Shown here piece by piece: positions 1-6,440 of a stretch of 9,851 bases of DNA (the stretch's first letter is position 1; the number at the start of each line of letters is the position of its first letter). The notes beneath the pieces are model-generated. The model was not told where the DNA came from, did not search any database, and worked only from the letters and a program-made list of their open reading frames with translations. A program made the position numbers and the translations under genes. The DNA is from an uncultured Eubacteriales bacterium (lineage in GTDB: Bacteria; Bacillota; Clostridia; Oscillospirales; Acutalibacteraceae): assembly GCA_900321595.1 (NCBI GenBank), contig ONWP01000246.1, forward strand, positions 1 through 9,851, in the 5' to 3' direction.

Positions 1-114
1 GAATACGGCAAGGGCGGCGAAGGTTTCCTGCGCATGAACCTCGCCTGCACCAGAGCCACCCTCGCGGACGCGCTGGAGCGTCTGAAAAACGCCGTCGGCG
101 CGCGTAACGCCTGA
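1..114 (+). CDS. C-terminal end of PatB/MalY-type aminotransferase (cystathionine beta-lyase-like), partial
   Basis: The reading frame is open from the first base and ends at TGA 112-114, giving 37 residues. They include GEGFLRMNLACTRATLADAL. A glycine-rich turn, then GF-R-N-ACxRATL and an 'AL-RL' helix, is the usual end of fold-type I PLP enzymes of the MalY/PatB group. These enzymes cleave cystathionine or cysteine C-S bonds or act as aminotransferases. The catalytic lysine and PLP-binding part lie outside the window, so the exact reaction cannot be stated. Another class I/II aminotransferase is possible. It is followed by hairpins at 143-166 and 178-228. Confidence 0.7.
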   Translation, partial: EYGKGGEGFLRMNLACTRATLADALERLKNAVGARNA

Positions 115-142
115 TCACGGCAAAAAAAACGACAAATACAAC

Positions 143-169
143 AGCGGCCTCCAGAAAGAGACCGCTTTT
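143..169 (+). terminator. Probable intrinsic terminator of the upstream aminotransferase gene
   Basis: The arms 143-151 (AGCGGCCTC) and 158-166 (GAGACCGCT) pair with one internal mismatch around a 6-nt loop. They are followed by only three further Ts (four counting the end of the arm). The site begins 28 bases after the stop codon. The T-tract is short, so efficiency may be modest. Confidence 0.5.
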
Positions 170-177
170 GCCTGCAA

Positions 178-228
178 AAAAATAGGGAACATTTCTGCAT
201 GAAATACGCTGATTTGTTCCCTATTTTT
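178..228 (+). terminator. Second hairpin, AT-rich ends, possible back-up terminator
   Basis: A perfect 14-bp inverted repeat lies at 178-191 and 215-228 (AAAAATAGGGAACA / TGTTCCCTATTTTT) with a 23-nt loop. The outer A and T runs make it terminator-like on either strand. The long loop is unusual for an intrinsic terminator, so a protein-binding site or small mobile remnant is an alternative. Confidence 0.4.
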
Positions 229-244
229 CATGTCGAAGGTTTTG

Positions 245-366
245 CTAAAAGGTTCTCCAGCACTTCGTCTTCAGGAACTCCACGATCTCGCCGTGATCAC
301 GGTCCTCATAATACGCGACGAAAAGCCGCTTGAATGCCGGGACGTCCTCATGGGCCAAATTTTCAT
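245..366 (-). pseudogene. Probable broken small gene, possibly an acetyltransferase remnant
   Basis: On the minus strand a strong Shine-Dalgarno AAGGAGG (377-383) precedes an ATG at 366-364. Read straight from that ATG the frame stops after about 31 codons of unlikely composition. One frame over, the DNA encodes a protein-like stretch that includes LAHEDVPAFKRLFVAYYEDR and ends WRTF at TAG 247-245. Adding one A to the AAAA run just after the ATG would join start and frame into about 40 residues beginning MKNLAHEDV. The ED-PAF--LF--YYE pattern reminds me of the N-terminus of some clostridial GNAT acetyltransferases, but it is far too short to be a working one. A TTGACA (rc of 427-432) upstream could be a -35 box. 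This is a frameshifted, truncated remnant at best, and chance coding cannot be excluded. Confidence 0.35.
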
Positions 367-445
367 TCTCGTTGAACCTCCTTACGATCCGTTATATGGC
401 GTTACGTATTGGTCGAAACTTGGGTTTGTCAAGGCGTCAGGGTAT

Positions 446-488
446 GAAAAAAGCCTTGTAACTACAGCGTTTCTGTAGCTACAAGGCT
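446..488 (-). terminator. Intrinsic terminator, probably of guaA
   Basis: The 16-nt arms 452-467 and 473-488 (AGCCTTGTAACTACAG / CTGTAGCTACAAGGCT) pair with one mismatch around the 5-nt loop CGTTT. On the minus strand the stem is followed by a run of Ts (rc of the A run ending at 452). It lies about 115 bases past the guaA stop codon, with no other gene between. On the plus strand it is followed by A-rich sequence, so it works best for minus-strand transcripts. Confidence 0.75.
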
Positions 489-601
489 AAAAATATTTCG
501 TTTCGCTATGTCGTTTTGAATGCCTCTGTTACGTCAGGTCGGCACCTTCAAAGGAAGTGTAAGCCACACGTTTAAGAGACTTGTAAGTGGTCAGTTAGGG
601 A
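489..601. other. Short intergenic stretch with nothing recognisable
   Basis: Between the guaA stop codon and its likely terminator I see no ORF with a ribosome binding site, no repeat and no convincing hairpin. It would form the 3' untranslated region of the guaA transcript. Confidence 0.4.
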
Positions 602-1582
602 TTACTCCCACTCGATCGTGGCGCTGGGCTTCGGGGTGACGTCCCAGAGAACGCGGTTGACGCCCTTGACCTCGGTCGTGATGCGTTTGACGATGTGCTG
701 CACGAGGGAGAACGGCAGCTCGGCGCACTCGGCGGTGACGGCATCCACGGTGTTGACCGCGCGGATGACGACCGGCCAGTCGTAGGTGCGCTTGCCGTCG
801 GTGATGCCGGTGGACTTGAAATCGGGCACCACGGTAAAGTACTGCCAGACCTTACCGGCCAGACCGTTTTTCTCGAACTCCTCGCGCAGGATCGCGTCGG
901 ATTCGCGCACGGCCTCCAGACGGTCGCGGGTGATCGCGCCTACGCAGCGCACGCCCAGACCGGGGCCGGGGAACGGCTGCCGGTAGACCATGTTGTCGGG
1001 CAGACCGAGCTGCTTGCCGACCACGCGCACTTCATCTTTATAAAGGAACTTCACCGGCTCCACCAGCTCGAACTCGAAGTCGTCGGGCAGTCCGCCGACG
1101 TTATGATGCGCCTTCACGCCGTCGGATTCCAGAATGTCGGGGTAGATCGTTCCCTGCGCCAGGAAGGAGAAGCCGTTCAGCTTGCGCGCCTCTTCCTCGA
1201 ACACACGGATGAATTCGCCGCCGATGATCTTGCGCTTCGTCTCGGGCTCCGCGACGCCTGCCAGCTTGTCCAGGAAGCGGTCGACGGCGTCCACATAGAT
1301 CAGATTCGCGTCCATCTCGTCCCGGAACACGCGGATGACCTGCTCCGGCTCGCCCTTGCGCAGCAACCCGTGATTGACGTGTACGCACACGAGGTTTTTG
1401 CCGATGGCCTTGATCAGCAGCGCGGCGACGACGCTGGAATCCACGCCGCCGGAAAGCGCCAGCAGCACCTTGCCGTCGCCGATCTGGGCGCGCAGCGCGG
1501 CGATCTGCTCGTCGATGAAGGCCTGTGCCAGCTCGGGTGTGGTGATACGCTCCATGTTTTCGGGTCTGAACTCAGTTTGCAT
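602..1582 (-). CDS. guaA: GMP synthase, ATP-pyrophosphatase subunit type (no glutaminase domain)
   Basis: This cytosolic enzyme of 326 residues makes GMP from XMP, ATP and an amino donor in purine biosynthesis. The PP-loop SGGVDSS is at residues 44-50, followed by the N-type pyrophosphatase fold. The XMP-binding and dimerisation part contains HHNVGGLP (159-166), QPFPGPGLGVR (202-212) and the C-terminal KPSATIEWE. The usual bacterial enzyme is about 510 residues with an N-terminal class I glutaminase domain; that domain is absent here. The frame could extend upstream to a 385-residue form. I chose the ATG at 1582 because GGGGAGG stands 8 bases before it and the promoter at 1613-1641 lies inside the longer version. 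ATG at codon 10 is an alternative start. The gene appears to be monocistronic and ends at the 446-488 terminator. It must use free ammonia or a separate glutaminase subunit not seen here. Confidence 0.95.
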   Translation of the reverse strand: MQTEFRPENMERITTPELAQAFIDEQIAALRAQIGDGKVLLALSGGVDSSVVAALLIKAIGKNLVCVHVNHGLLRKGEPEQVIRVFRDEMDANLIYVDAVDRFLDKLAGVAEPETKRKIIGGEFIRVFEEEARKLNGFSFLAQGTIYPDILESDGVKAHHNVGGLPDDFEFELVEPVKFLYKDEVRVVGKQLGLPDNMVYRQPFPGPGLGVRCVGAITRDRLEAVRESDAILREEFEKNGLAGKVWQYFTVVPDFKSTGITDGKRTYDWPVVIRAVNTVDAVTAECAELPFSLVQHIVKRITTEVKGVNRVLWDVTPKPSATIEWE

Positions 1583-1612
1583 TTGGAAGACCTCCCCTTC
1601 TATTTGCTGTTC

Positions 1613-1641
1613 ATTATACCCCCCGATCCGGGAAATTGCAA
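1613..1641 (-). promoter_or_regulatory. Sigma-70/SigA-type promoter of guaA
   Basis: On the minus strand TTGCAA (rc of 1636-1641), a 17-nt spacer and a perfect TATAAT (rc of 1613-1618) stand about 30 bases upstream of the guaA ATG. Transcription would start near 1606, leaving a leader of about 24 bases. That is too short for a purine riboswitch, and no purine riboswitch core is visible. Confidence 0.75.
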
Positions 1642-1799
1642 GCGTTTCCGCGTGTTTCAACCACACGATATTGCGTCTGTCGCCTGCCGCGGACACAAGA
1701 CCGCCGTTTTTCGGCAATTTGCCAACCGACGTATTTCCGAAAAAGACGCAAAACCGCAAAACCGGCCGCGAACCGCGTAAACACGGGGTTTGTCGATTT

Positions 1800-2010
1800 T
1801 GCCGACGGCTGTCAACAAATTGATTCCATTTTGTATAAAATTACAAATTCGGTCTACAATTCGTATACAAATTTTTTTGTAGATAATTCTATTTATTTGG
1901 AAAAATCCCTTGTTTCGACTTTTCAAACCCGACAGTTTTAAGGGTTTTCAACATTTTGAACAAAGTTTTGAACATTTTTTTTGAACATCAGATTATACAG
2001 AACGTAATAT
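1800..2010. other. AT-rich intergenic island upstream of guaA
   Basis: The 473-bp gap between guaA and tadA contains about 200 bases that are far richer in A and T than the rest of the window. It holds an inverted repeat TTTGTATA (1830-1837) / TATACAAA (1864-1871) and a set of TTTTGAACA repeats. Small frames here have no good ribosome binding site and no protein-like composition. It could be an upstream regulatory region or the scar of a lost element. Confidence 0.5.
1945..1988. repeat. Short tandem motif TTTTGAACA, three copies plus one variant
   Basis: TTTTGAACA occurs at 1954-1962, 1966-1974 and 1979-1987, at 12- and 13-base steps, and is preceded by the variant TTTTCAACA at 1945-1953. 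The regular spacing close to one helical turn would suit a bank of protein-binding sites, but no partner can be named. Low-complexity AT drift is the simpler explanation. Confidence 0.45.
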
Positions 2011-2044
2011 AAAAACCGAGTGCAAGCCGTTTGCTTTACACTCG
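2011..2044 (-). terminator. Intrinsic terminator of the VTT-mnmE-tadA operon
   Basis: On the minus strand CGAGTGTAA (rc of 2036-2044) pairs with TTGCACTCG (rc of 2017-2025), a 9-bp stem with one G-U pair and a 10-nt loop. It is followed by GGTTTTT. It starts 11 bases after the tadA stop codon. Confidence 0.75.
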
Positions 2045-2055
2045 ATTTGGATTGG

Positions 2056-2514
2056 TTAATCTGACGAACCGGCCCGTAAACCGGCAAAAAACTGCTGTAA
2101 AAGCAATTTGCAGGGCTGTTCCATGAATCCGCACTGCAGCTCCGGCACCCGCTCGAATTTCTCGCGAAACAGATCCGTCACACCGCCTGCCGCGCCGGCC
2201 GTCGGATCATACGCGCCGAAGACCACGCGGTCGAGCCGCGCCTGAATGGCGGCGCCGGCGCACATGGGACAGGGCTCCAGTGTCACATACAGGACGCAAC
2301 CGTCCAGCCTGCGCGCGCCCAGCGCCGCGCACGCCGCGTCGATCGCCGTCAGCTCCGCGTGTCCCGTGATCCGCCCCGAGGCCTGCCGCGTGTTTCGTCC
2401 CTCGGCGACGATCCGGCCGTCCTTCGCGACCACCGCGCCCACCGGCACCTCGCCGGCCTCCGCGGCCTCCCGCGCCAAAGCGATGGCGCGCGTCATCAGC
2501 TCCCGGTCCGTCAC
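2056..2514 (-). CDS. tadA: tRNA-specific adenosine deaminase TadA
   Basis: This zinc-dependent deaminase converts A34 to inosine in the anticodon wobble position of tRNA-Arg(ACG). It has 152 residues, the normal length. The cytidine/deoxycytidylate deaminase fold is marked by GEVPVGAVV (21-29), the catalytic HAE at 52-54 (H52 a zinc ligand, E54 the proton shuttle), and PCPMCAG at 81-87 (C82 and C85 as zinc ligands). The start is GTG at 2514, two bases after the mnmE stop codon; a GGGGAAG inside the end of mnmE could serve as ribosome binding site. ATG at codon 7 is a less likely start because the family normally has these first residues. It is the last gene of the operon, translationally coupled to mnmE, another tRNA wobble-position enzyme. 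Confidence 0.95.
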   Translation of the reverse strand: MTDRELMTRAIALAREAAEAGEVPVGAVVAKDGRIVAEGRNTRQASGRITGHAELTAIDAACAALGARRLDGCVLYVTLEPCPMCAGAAIQARLDRVVFGAYDPTAGAAGGVTDLFREKFERVPELQCGFMEQPCKLLLQQFFAGLRAGSSD

Positions 2515-2516
2515 GG

Positions 2517-3875
2517 CTACTTCCCCACACAGAACCGGGCGAAGACCTCGCCGATCACGGCGTCGGACACGTTTTCACCGGTCATTTCCATCATCGCCCG
2601 GAGCGCCTCGTCCAGGAGGACCGACACCGCGTCCAGCGTCACGCCGCCGGCCAGCGCCTCCCGCGCGTCCGCCAGCGCGCTCCGCGCGCGCTGACAGCAC
2701 TGCCGCTGCCGTTCGCCTGTGAGCAGCAGCGCGTTTTCCGCCGCGTCCCCCGCGCACACACGGTTGATCGCTTCCGTCAGCGCCTGCGCGCCCTCGCCCG
2801 TCTTCGCGCTCAGAAGCACCGTTTCCGACGCGTAAGCCGCGACGTCTCCGACCTGCACCCGCGGGGGCAGGTCCGTCTTGTTCAGCACGATCACGCAGCG
2901 TCTGCCGCCGCACGCCTCCAGCAGCTCCCGATCCGCGTCCGTCAGCGGCTCGCTGGCGTCGAACACCGCGAGGATCAGCTCCGCCTGCCCGATGCGCTCC
3001 CTGGCGCGCTGCACGCCGATGGCCTCCACCACGTCGCCGGTCTGCCGCAGGCCTGCCGTGTCGGCCAGCCGCAGCAGCACGTCGCCCAGCCGGACGGTCT
3101 CTTCGACCACGTCCCGGGTGGTGCCGGGGATCTCGGTGACGATGGAGCGCTCCTCGCCCGCGAGCAGGTTCATCAAAGTGGATTTGCCCACGTTGGGGCT
3201 GCCGCAGATGACGCAGCGCACGCCCTCGGTAAAGGCCTTGCCGTTGTCGTAATCGCGCGTCAGCGTATCCAGCTCGCCGATCAGGCCGTCCAGCGAAGCG
3301 CCCAGCGCGTCCGGGTCGGCCTCCGGCACGTCCTCATCCGGATCGTCCGACCAGTAGGCCAGCGCGGCGCTCAGATGCGTCAGACGTCCGCGCAGCGCGG
3401 CAAGCTTGCGGCTGAGCGCGCCGGAGCCCGTCTGCGCGGCCGCCCGCAGCGCCCGGTCGCCCGCAGCGCCGATGACGTTCATCACGCTCTCGGCCTCCGC
3501 CAGATCGATCTTGCCGTTGAGGAAGGCGCGCTTCGTGAATTCGCCCCGGTCCGCCGGACGCGCGCCGGCGTCGAGCACCGCCCGGAGCACCCGCCGCGTG
3601 ACGTAAAGGCCGCCGTGACAGGACAGCTCCACCGTATCCTCTCCGGTAAAGCTGTGCGGCGCCCGAAAGACCAGCGCAACGCATTCGTCGAGCAGCGCTT
3701 CGCCGTCGTATACATGACCGTAAGCCGCCCGGTAGCCGGGCAGCTCAGTCAGTCTCTTTTTGCCGACGGGCCTGAAAACGCGGTCGGCGATCGCATCCGC
3801 CCCGGCGCCGCTGACGCGGATCACACCGATGCCGCCGACGGCGTCCGGCGTGGAGATCGCGGCGATGACGCTCAC
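2517..3875 (-). CDS. mnmE: tRNA modification GTPase MnmE (TrmE)
   Basis: With MnmG this cytosolic GTPase installs the cm5/cmnm5 group on U34 of tRNAs reading split codon boxes. It has 452 residues, normal length. The N-terminal tetrahydrofolate-binding domain starts MSVIAAISTP and contains the conserved GEFTKRAFLNGKIDL-AEAE segment (111-129). The G domain is set in the helical domain, with the P-loop GSPNVGKST at 225-233, GTTRD at 251-255, DTAG at 272-275, NKTD at 332-335 and SAK at 356-358. The protein ends in CVGK, the C-terminal Cys motif typical of MnmE. The start is GTG at 3875 with GGAGG 7 bases upstream. It overlaps the stop of the VTT gene by 4 bases (GTGA), which implies translational coupling. 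Confidence 0.97.
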   Translation of the reverse strand: MSVIAAISTPDAVGGIGVIRVSGAGADAIADRVFRPVGKKRLTELPGYRAAYGHVYDGEALLDECVALVFRAPHSFTGEDTVELSCHGGLYVTRRVLRAVLDAGARPADRGEFTKRAFLNGKIDLAEAESVMNVIGAAGDRALRAAAQTGSGALSRKLAALRGRLTHLSAALAYWSDDPDEDVPEADPDALGASLDGLIGELDTLTRDYDNGKAFTEGVRCVICGSPNVGKSTLMNLLAGEERSIVTEIPGTTRDVVEETVRLGDVLLRLADTAGLRQTGDVVEAIGVQRARERIGQAELILAVFDASEPLTDADRELLEACGGRRCVIVLNKTDLPPRVQVGDVAAYASETVLLSAKTGEGAQALTEAINRVCAGDAAENALLLTGERQRQCCQRARSALADAREALAGGVTLDAVSVLLDEALRAMMEMTGENVSDAVIGEVFARFCVGK

Positions 3876-4612
3876 GATTCCGCCTCCGGTTCCGCCGTTT
3901 CAGACGGCGCGTCCGCTTCCGCGGCGGCCGCCTGTTCTTTCGCGGCCTTGCGCTTATCCCACCAGAATTTTTTCACAAGCCAGAAGACCAGCACCACGGG
4001 GATCGCGGCGATGACGATCTTCATCAGAAGCGCCATGGGCACGTAATCGAAGAACTTGTCCCCGACGAAGGTCAGCACGATCACGCGCGGCGCGATGCCC
4101 AGAAAGCTGAAGAGCAGGAACGGGACGAAGCTCGCCTTCGCCGCGCCGTAGAGCAGGCTCACCAGATCGATTGGCGCGGACGCGAAACGCAGGCCGAAGG
4201 TGCCCCATTTGTTGTCCTGCAGGTTTTTGGAGAGCAGCTTCTGCCCGGATTTGCTCCTGCTGAGGATCTTGTTCACGGCGTCCCCGCCGATGAAGCGGCC
4301 GATCAGATAGCTGACGGTCAGCTCCAGCAGGATGCCGGCGCAGTTGACGATCACGGCGATCCACGAGGGCAGCACCATGCCGATGCCGATATAGACCATG
4401 CTCGCCGGCACCACGAAGACGCAGCCCTTCAGGATATAGATCCCCAGCGAAACCAGAATGATCAGCCACGTGTTGTCCAGCTTTGACAACAGCGCCTTGA
4501 CGTCCAGATTGGCCAGCTTGTCGTAATTGAGTATCGCCGCCAGAAACAGCCCGACGGCCAGTGCCACGCGCAGAACGATCCCGATGATCTCTTTTTTCTT
4601 GTTGCTTTCCAT
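3872..4612 (-). CDS. VTT/DedA (TVP38/TMEM64)-family membrane protein
   Basis: A 246-residue integral membrane protein. Hydrophobic segments lie near residues 9-29, 48-66, 70-105, 162-184 and 193-214. The central part includes a G-rich re-entrant-like region (IGIGMVLPSWIAV, then SYLIGRFIGGDAV), and a second conserved arm reads FGLRFASAPIDLVSLLYGAA (139-158). This pattern is typical of VTT-domain proteins, some of which act as lipid scramblases or in envelope homeostasis. The specific role here is unknown. The tail after about 217 is basic, then Ala/Glu-rich, and probably cytoplasmic. A longer GTG-started version adds four residues; I prefer ATG 4612 because GGAGG lies just upstream of it. It is the first gene of the operon with mnmE and tadA, and no functional link to tRNA modification is evident. 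Confidence 0.85.
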   Translation of the reverse strand: MESNKKKEIIGIVLRVALAVGLFLAAILNYDKLANLDVKALLSKLDNTWLIILVSLGIYILKGCVFVVPASMVYIGIGMVLPSWIAVIVNCAGILLELTVSYLIGRFIGGDAVNKILSRSKSGQKLLSKNLQDNKWGTFGLRFASAPIDLVSLLYGAAKASFVPFLLFSFLGIAPRVIVLTFVGDKFFDYVPMALLMKIVIAAIPVVLVFWLVKKFWWDKRKAAKEQAAAAEADAPSETAEPEAES

Positions 4613-4642
4613 GCTTTCCTCCACGTCGCCTGATCGATTTTC

Positions 4643-4664
4643 CGGCCGTCAGGAAATCCGGCCG
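4643..4664 (-). promoter_or_regulatory. Small GC hairpin in the leader of the VTT operon
   Basis: Two copies of the self-palindrome CGGCCG (4643-4648 and 4659-4664) flank a 10-nt loop. On the minus strand it falls between the promoter and the ribosome binding site and has no T-tract after it. It may only stabilise the leader; no regulator is suggested. Confidence 0.25.
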
Positions 4665-4701
4665 TTTTTCCATGTAAAATACAGTTTAAAGTAGCTTAAT
4701 A

Positions 4702-4730
4702 ATCATATCATATAATCTGTGCGGTTACAA
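4702..4730 (-). promoter_or_regulatory. Promoter of the VTT-mnmE-tadA operon
   Basis: On the minus strand TTGTAA (rc of 4725-4730), a 17-nt spacer and TATGAT (rc of 4702-4707) give a good SigA-type promoter. It lies about 90 bases upstream of the ATG at 4612. Confidence 0.6.
4711..4716 (+). promoter_or_regulatory. Candidate -10 box of the divergent radical SAM gene
   Basis: A perfect TATAAT on the plus strand sits between the -35 and -10 boxes of the opposite promoter. Its -35 region is poor: AAAGTA at 17-bp spacing, or TTTAAA too far away at 20 bp. The two promoters would overlap physically, so polymerases could compete. The start codon is 50 bases downstream. Confidence 0.45.
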
Positions 4731-4765
4731 CCGAAAATTTCATCCGGGAAGGGCAGTCAAACACC

Positions 4766-6193
4766 ATGTCTCTCAAAGATCTCGCCGCAAAGAAGACCAT
4801 CGGTCTGTTCGCGGATCAGGCGATCAAATATATCCGCAAGAATCCGGATAAGGATCTTTCCGTGCTTGCCGGCCGCGCCGTGAGCGTGTTCGGCGGGATG
4901 TTCCCCAAGTCCAAGCTGGACGGCATCAAGCGCGGCGCCGCGGACCCGAACAACCCCTATTACAAGCTCATCAAAAATATGCTGACGCACGTCGACGCGA
5001 ACATCATCCGCACGCTTGCCATGACGCTGGCGTATGAGGCCGGCTACAAGGGCACGCGCGAGGTGCGCCATAACCGTGAAACGCTGGGCTGCAACGTGCC
5101 GTGGCTCATCCTGCTGGATCCCACGTCCGCGTGCAACCTGCGCTGCAAGGGCTGCTGGGCCGCCGAATACGGTCACAACCTGTCCCTGACGCTTGAGGAG
5201 ATGCAGTCCGTCGTCTCTCAGGCCAAGGCGCTGGGCGTGCGGCTCTTCATGTTCACGGGCGGCGAGCCGCTGATCCGCAAGCGCGACCTGATCACCCTGT
5301 GCGAAAATAACCGCGACTGCACGTTCCTGGCGTACACCAACGCGACGCTCATCGACGACGCGTTCTGCCGCGATCTGGTGCGCGTGGGCAACTTCATCCT
5401 GGCGCTGAGCGTGGAGGGCACGCGGGAATCCAACGACGCGCGGCGCGGCGACGGCGCCTACGACGTGACGATGCACGCGATGGATCTGCTGCGGCGGTAC
5501 GGCTGCTTCTTCGGCGTCAGCGTCTGCTACACCCGCGAAAACGTGGACTACGTGACAAGCGACGACTTCATCGACGAGCTGATCGCCAAGGGCGCGCTTT
5601 TCAGCCTCTATTTCAACTACATGCCCGTGGGAAAGGACGCCGACAAGGCGCTGATCCCCTCGCCCGCGCAGCGCAAATATATGTATTACTGGATCAAGCG
5701 CACGCGCGGCGCGAAGACAGGCAAGCCGATGTTCGTCTTCGACTTTCAGGACGACGGCGAATACGTCGGCGGCTGCATCGCCGGCGGCCGGAACTATTTC
5801 CACATCAATTCCCGCGGCGACATGGAGCCCTGCGTGTTCATCCACTTCTCAGACGCCAATATCCGGGAAAAGTCGCTGCTCGAGGGCCTGCGCAGCCCGC
5901 TCTTCATGGCGTACCGCGACGGCCAGCCCTTCAACGACAACCACCTGCGCCCGTGCCCGATGCTGGAGAATCCGGACAAGCTGCGCGAGATCGTCAAGCG
6001 CACCGGCGCCAGATCCACAGATCTCATCGCCGAGGAGAGCGTGGACGAGCTCTGCGGCAAATGCGACGACTTCGCGAAGGCCTGGCAGCCCGTCGCCGAC
6101 GAGCTCTGGCGGTCGAATCCGCACCCGAAGATCCACACCCAGTACGCCCGGGACAACGGGAAGCTCATCTACTCCGATCCGAAAAAGCTGTGA
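4766..6193 (+). CDS. Radical SAM protein with C-terminal cysteine cluster, function unknown
   Basis: A 475-residue cytosolic iron-sulfur enzyme. About 110 N-terminal residues are helical. The radical SAM core follows, with the [4Fe-4S]-binding CNLRCKGC at 123-130 (C123, C127, C130), preceded by LLDPTSA and followed by the SAM-binding TGGEP at 164-168. The C-terminal third has further conserved-looking cysteines in GGCIAGG (C337), EPCVF (C356), RPCPM (C397) and LCGKC (C430, C433). This resembles the auxiliary-cluster region of SPASM/HpnH-like enzymes. I recognise the family as widespread in Clostridia, but I know of no proven substrate. The start is ATG 4766; the ribosome binding site is weak (GGGAAGGG 12 or more bases upstream). 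It appears to be a single-gene unit ended by the hairpin at 6196-6227, so it is probably separate from the peptide locus downstream, though it could still assist it. Confidence 0.88.
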   Translation: MSLKDLAAKKTIGLFADQAIKYIRKNPDKDLSVLAGRAVSVFGGMFPKSKLDGIKRGAADPNNPYYKLIKNMLTHVDANIIRTLAMTLAYEAGYKGTREVRHNRETLGCNVPWLILLDPTSACNLRCKGCWAAEYGHNLSLTLEEMQSVVSQAKALGVRLFMFTGGEPLIRKRDLITLCENNRDCTFLAYTNATLIDDAFCRDLVRVGNFILALSVEGTRESNDARRGDGAYDVTMHAMDLLRRYGCFFGVSVCYTRENVDYVTSDDFIDELIAKGALFSLYFNYMPVGKDADKALIPSPAQRKYMYYWIKRTRGAKTGKPMFVFDFQDDGEYVGGCIAGGRNYFHINSRGDMEPCVFIHFSDANIREKSLLEGLRSPLFMAYRDGQPFNDNHLRPCPMLENPDKLREIVKRTGARSTDLIAEESVDELCGKCDDFAKAWQPVADELWRSNPHPKIHTQYARDNGKLIYSDPKKL

Positions 6194-6195
6194 AA

Positions 6196-6227
6196 AAATC
6201 GCCGTACCCGGTCGGGTGCGGCGATTT
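6196..6227 (+). terminator. Strong hairpin after the radical SAM gene
   Basis: The 14-nt arms 6196-6209 and 6214-6227 (AAATCGCCGTACCC / GGGTGCGGCGATTT) pair fully with one G-U, around the tetraloop GGTC. It begins 3 bases after the stop codon. The T-tract on the plus strand is only three bases, while the minus strand would have six. It probably ends the radical SAM transcript and may block read-through in both directions. Confidence 0.65.
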
Positions 6228-6376
6228 GATCGAAAGGAACGTTCTGAGAACTCGCAGTTTCTCTTCACCGTGCATATGATACCGCGGCAAACTTGAACAG
6301 AGCTTGACGCAGAACGGCGGCGCGGCGCGATCTGCGGCAAAAGTTGCGGCGGCGCATATTTTTACGGCAAAAAAGC

Positions 6377-6405
6377 TTGTTTTTGGCACGGCGGCATGCT
6401 AAAAT
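6377..6405 (+). promoter_or_regulatory. Promoter of the peptide operon
   Basis: TTGTTT (6377-6382), a 17-nt spacer and TAAAAT (6400-6405) form a good SigA-type promoter, with transcription expected near 6412. A ribosome binding site AGGAG (6428-6432) and the first ATG at 6441 follow. No other promoter of this quality was seen before the four peptide genes. Confidence 0.65.
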
Positions 6406-6440
6406 AAGGTATGAAGTAAAATAGGATAGGAGTCGTATGC

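Noticed and set aside
230..478. 82-codon plus-strand ORF
   Set aside because: It runs through the inverted repeat that looks like the guaA terminator and lies opposite the minus-strand remnant. It has no ribosome binding site (a hairpin arm precedes its ATG) and an unconvincing composition.
1583..1759. N-terminal extension of guaA to 385 residues
   Set aside because: The extension has no similarity to a glutaminase domain and would place the TTGCAA/TATAAT promoter and the GGGGAGG site inside the coding region.
695..1780. Long plus-strand frame of 361 codons opposite guaA
   Set aside because: It is antisense to a clear guaA and rich in His, Asp, Gln and Leu, as expected from the mirror frame of a GC-rich gene. 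Similar long mirror frames occur opposite the radical SAM genes (for example 4757-5845 and 7379-8824).
1583..1800. Purine riboswitch or T-box in front of guaA
   Set aside because: The promoter leaves a leader of only about 24 bases, and no conserved aptamer core could be found further upstream.
1657..1926. 89-codon minus-strand frame in the AT-rich island
   Set aside because: It has no convincing ribosome binding site, its residues look random, and the guaA promoter lies just past its end.
6284..6374. Three scattered GCGGCAAA/ACGGCAAA motifs and a short GTTCTGAGAAC dyad at 6241-6251 before the peptide operon promoter
   Set aside because: They are too short and irregularly spaced (50 and 30 bases) to call an operator array in GC-rich DNA.
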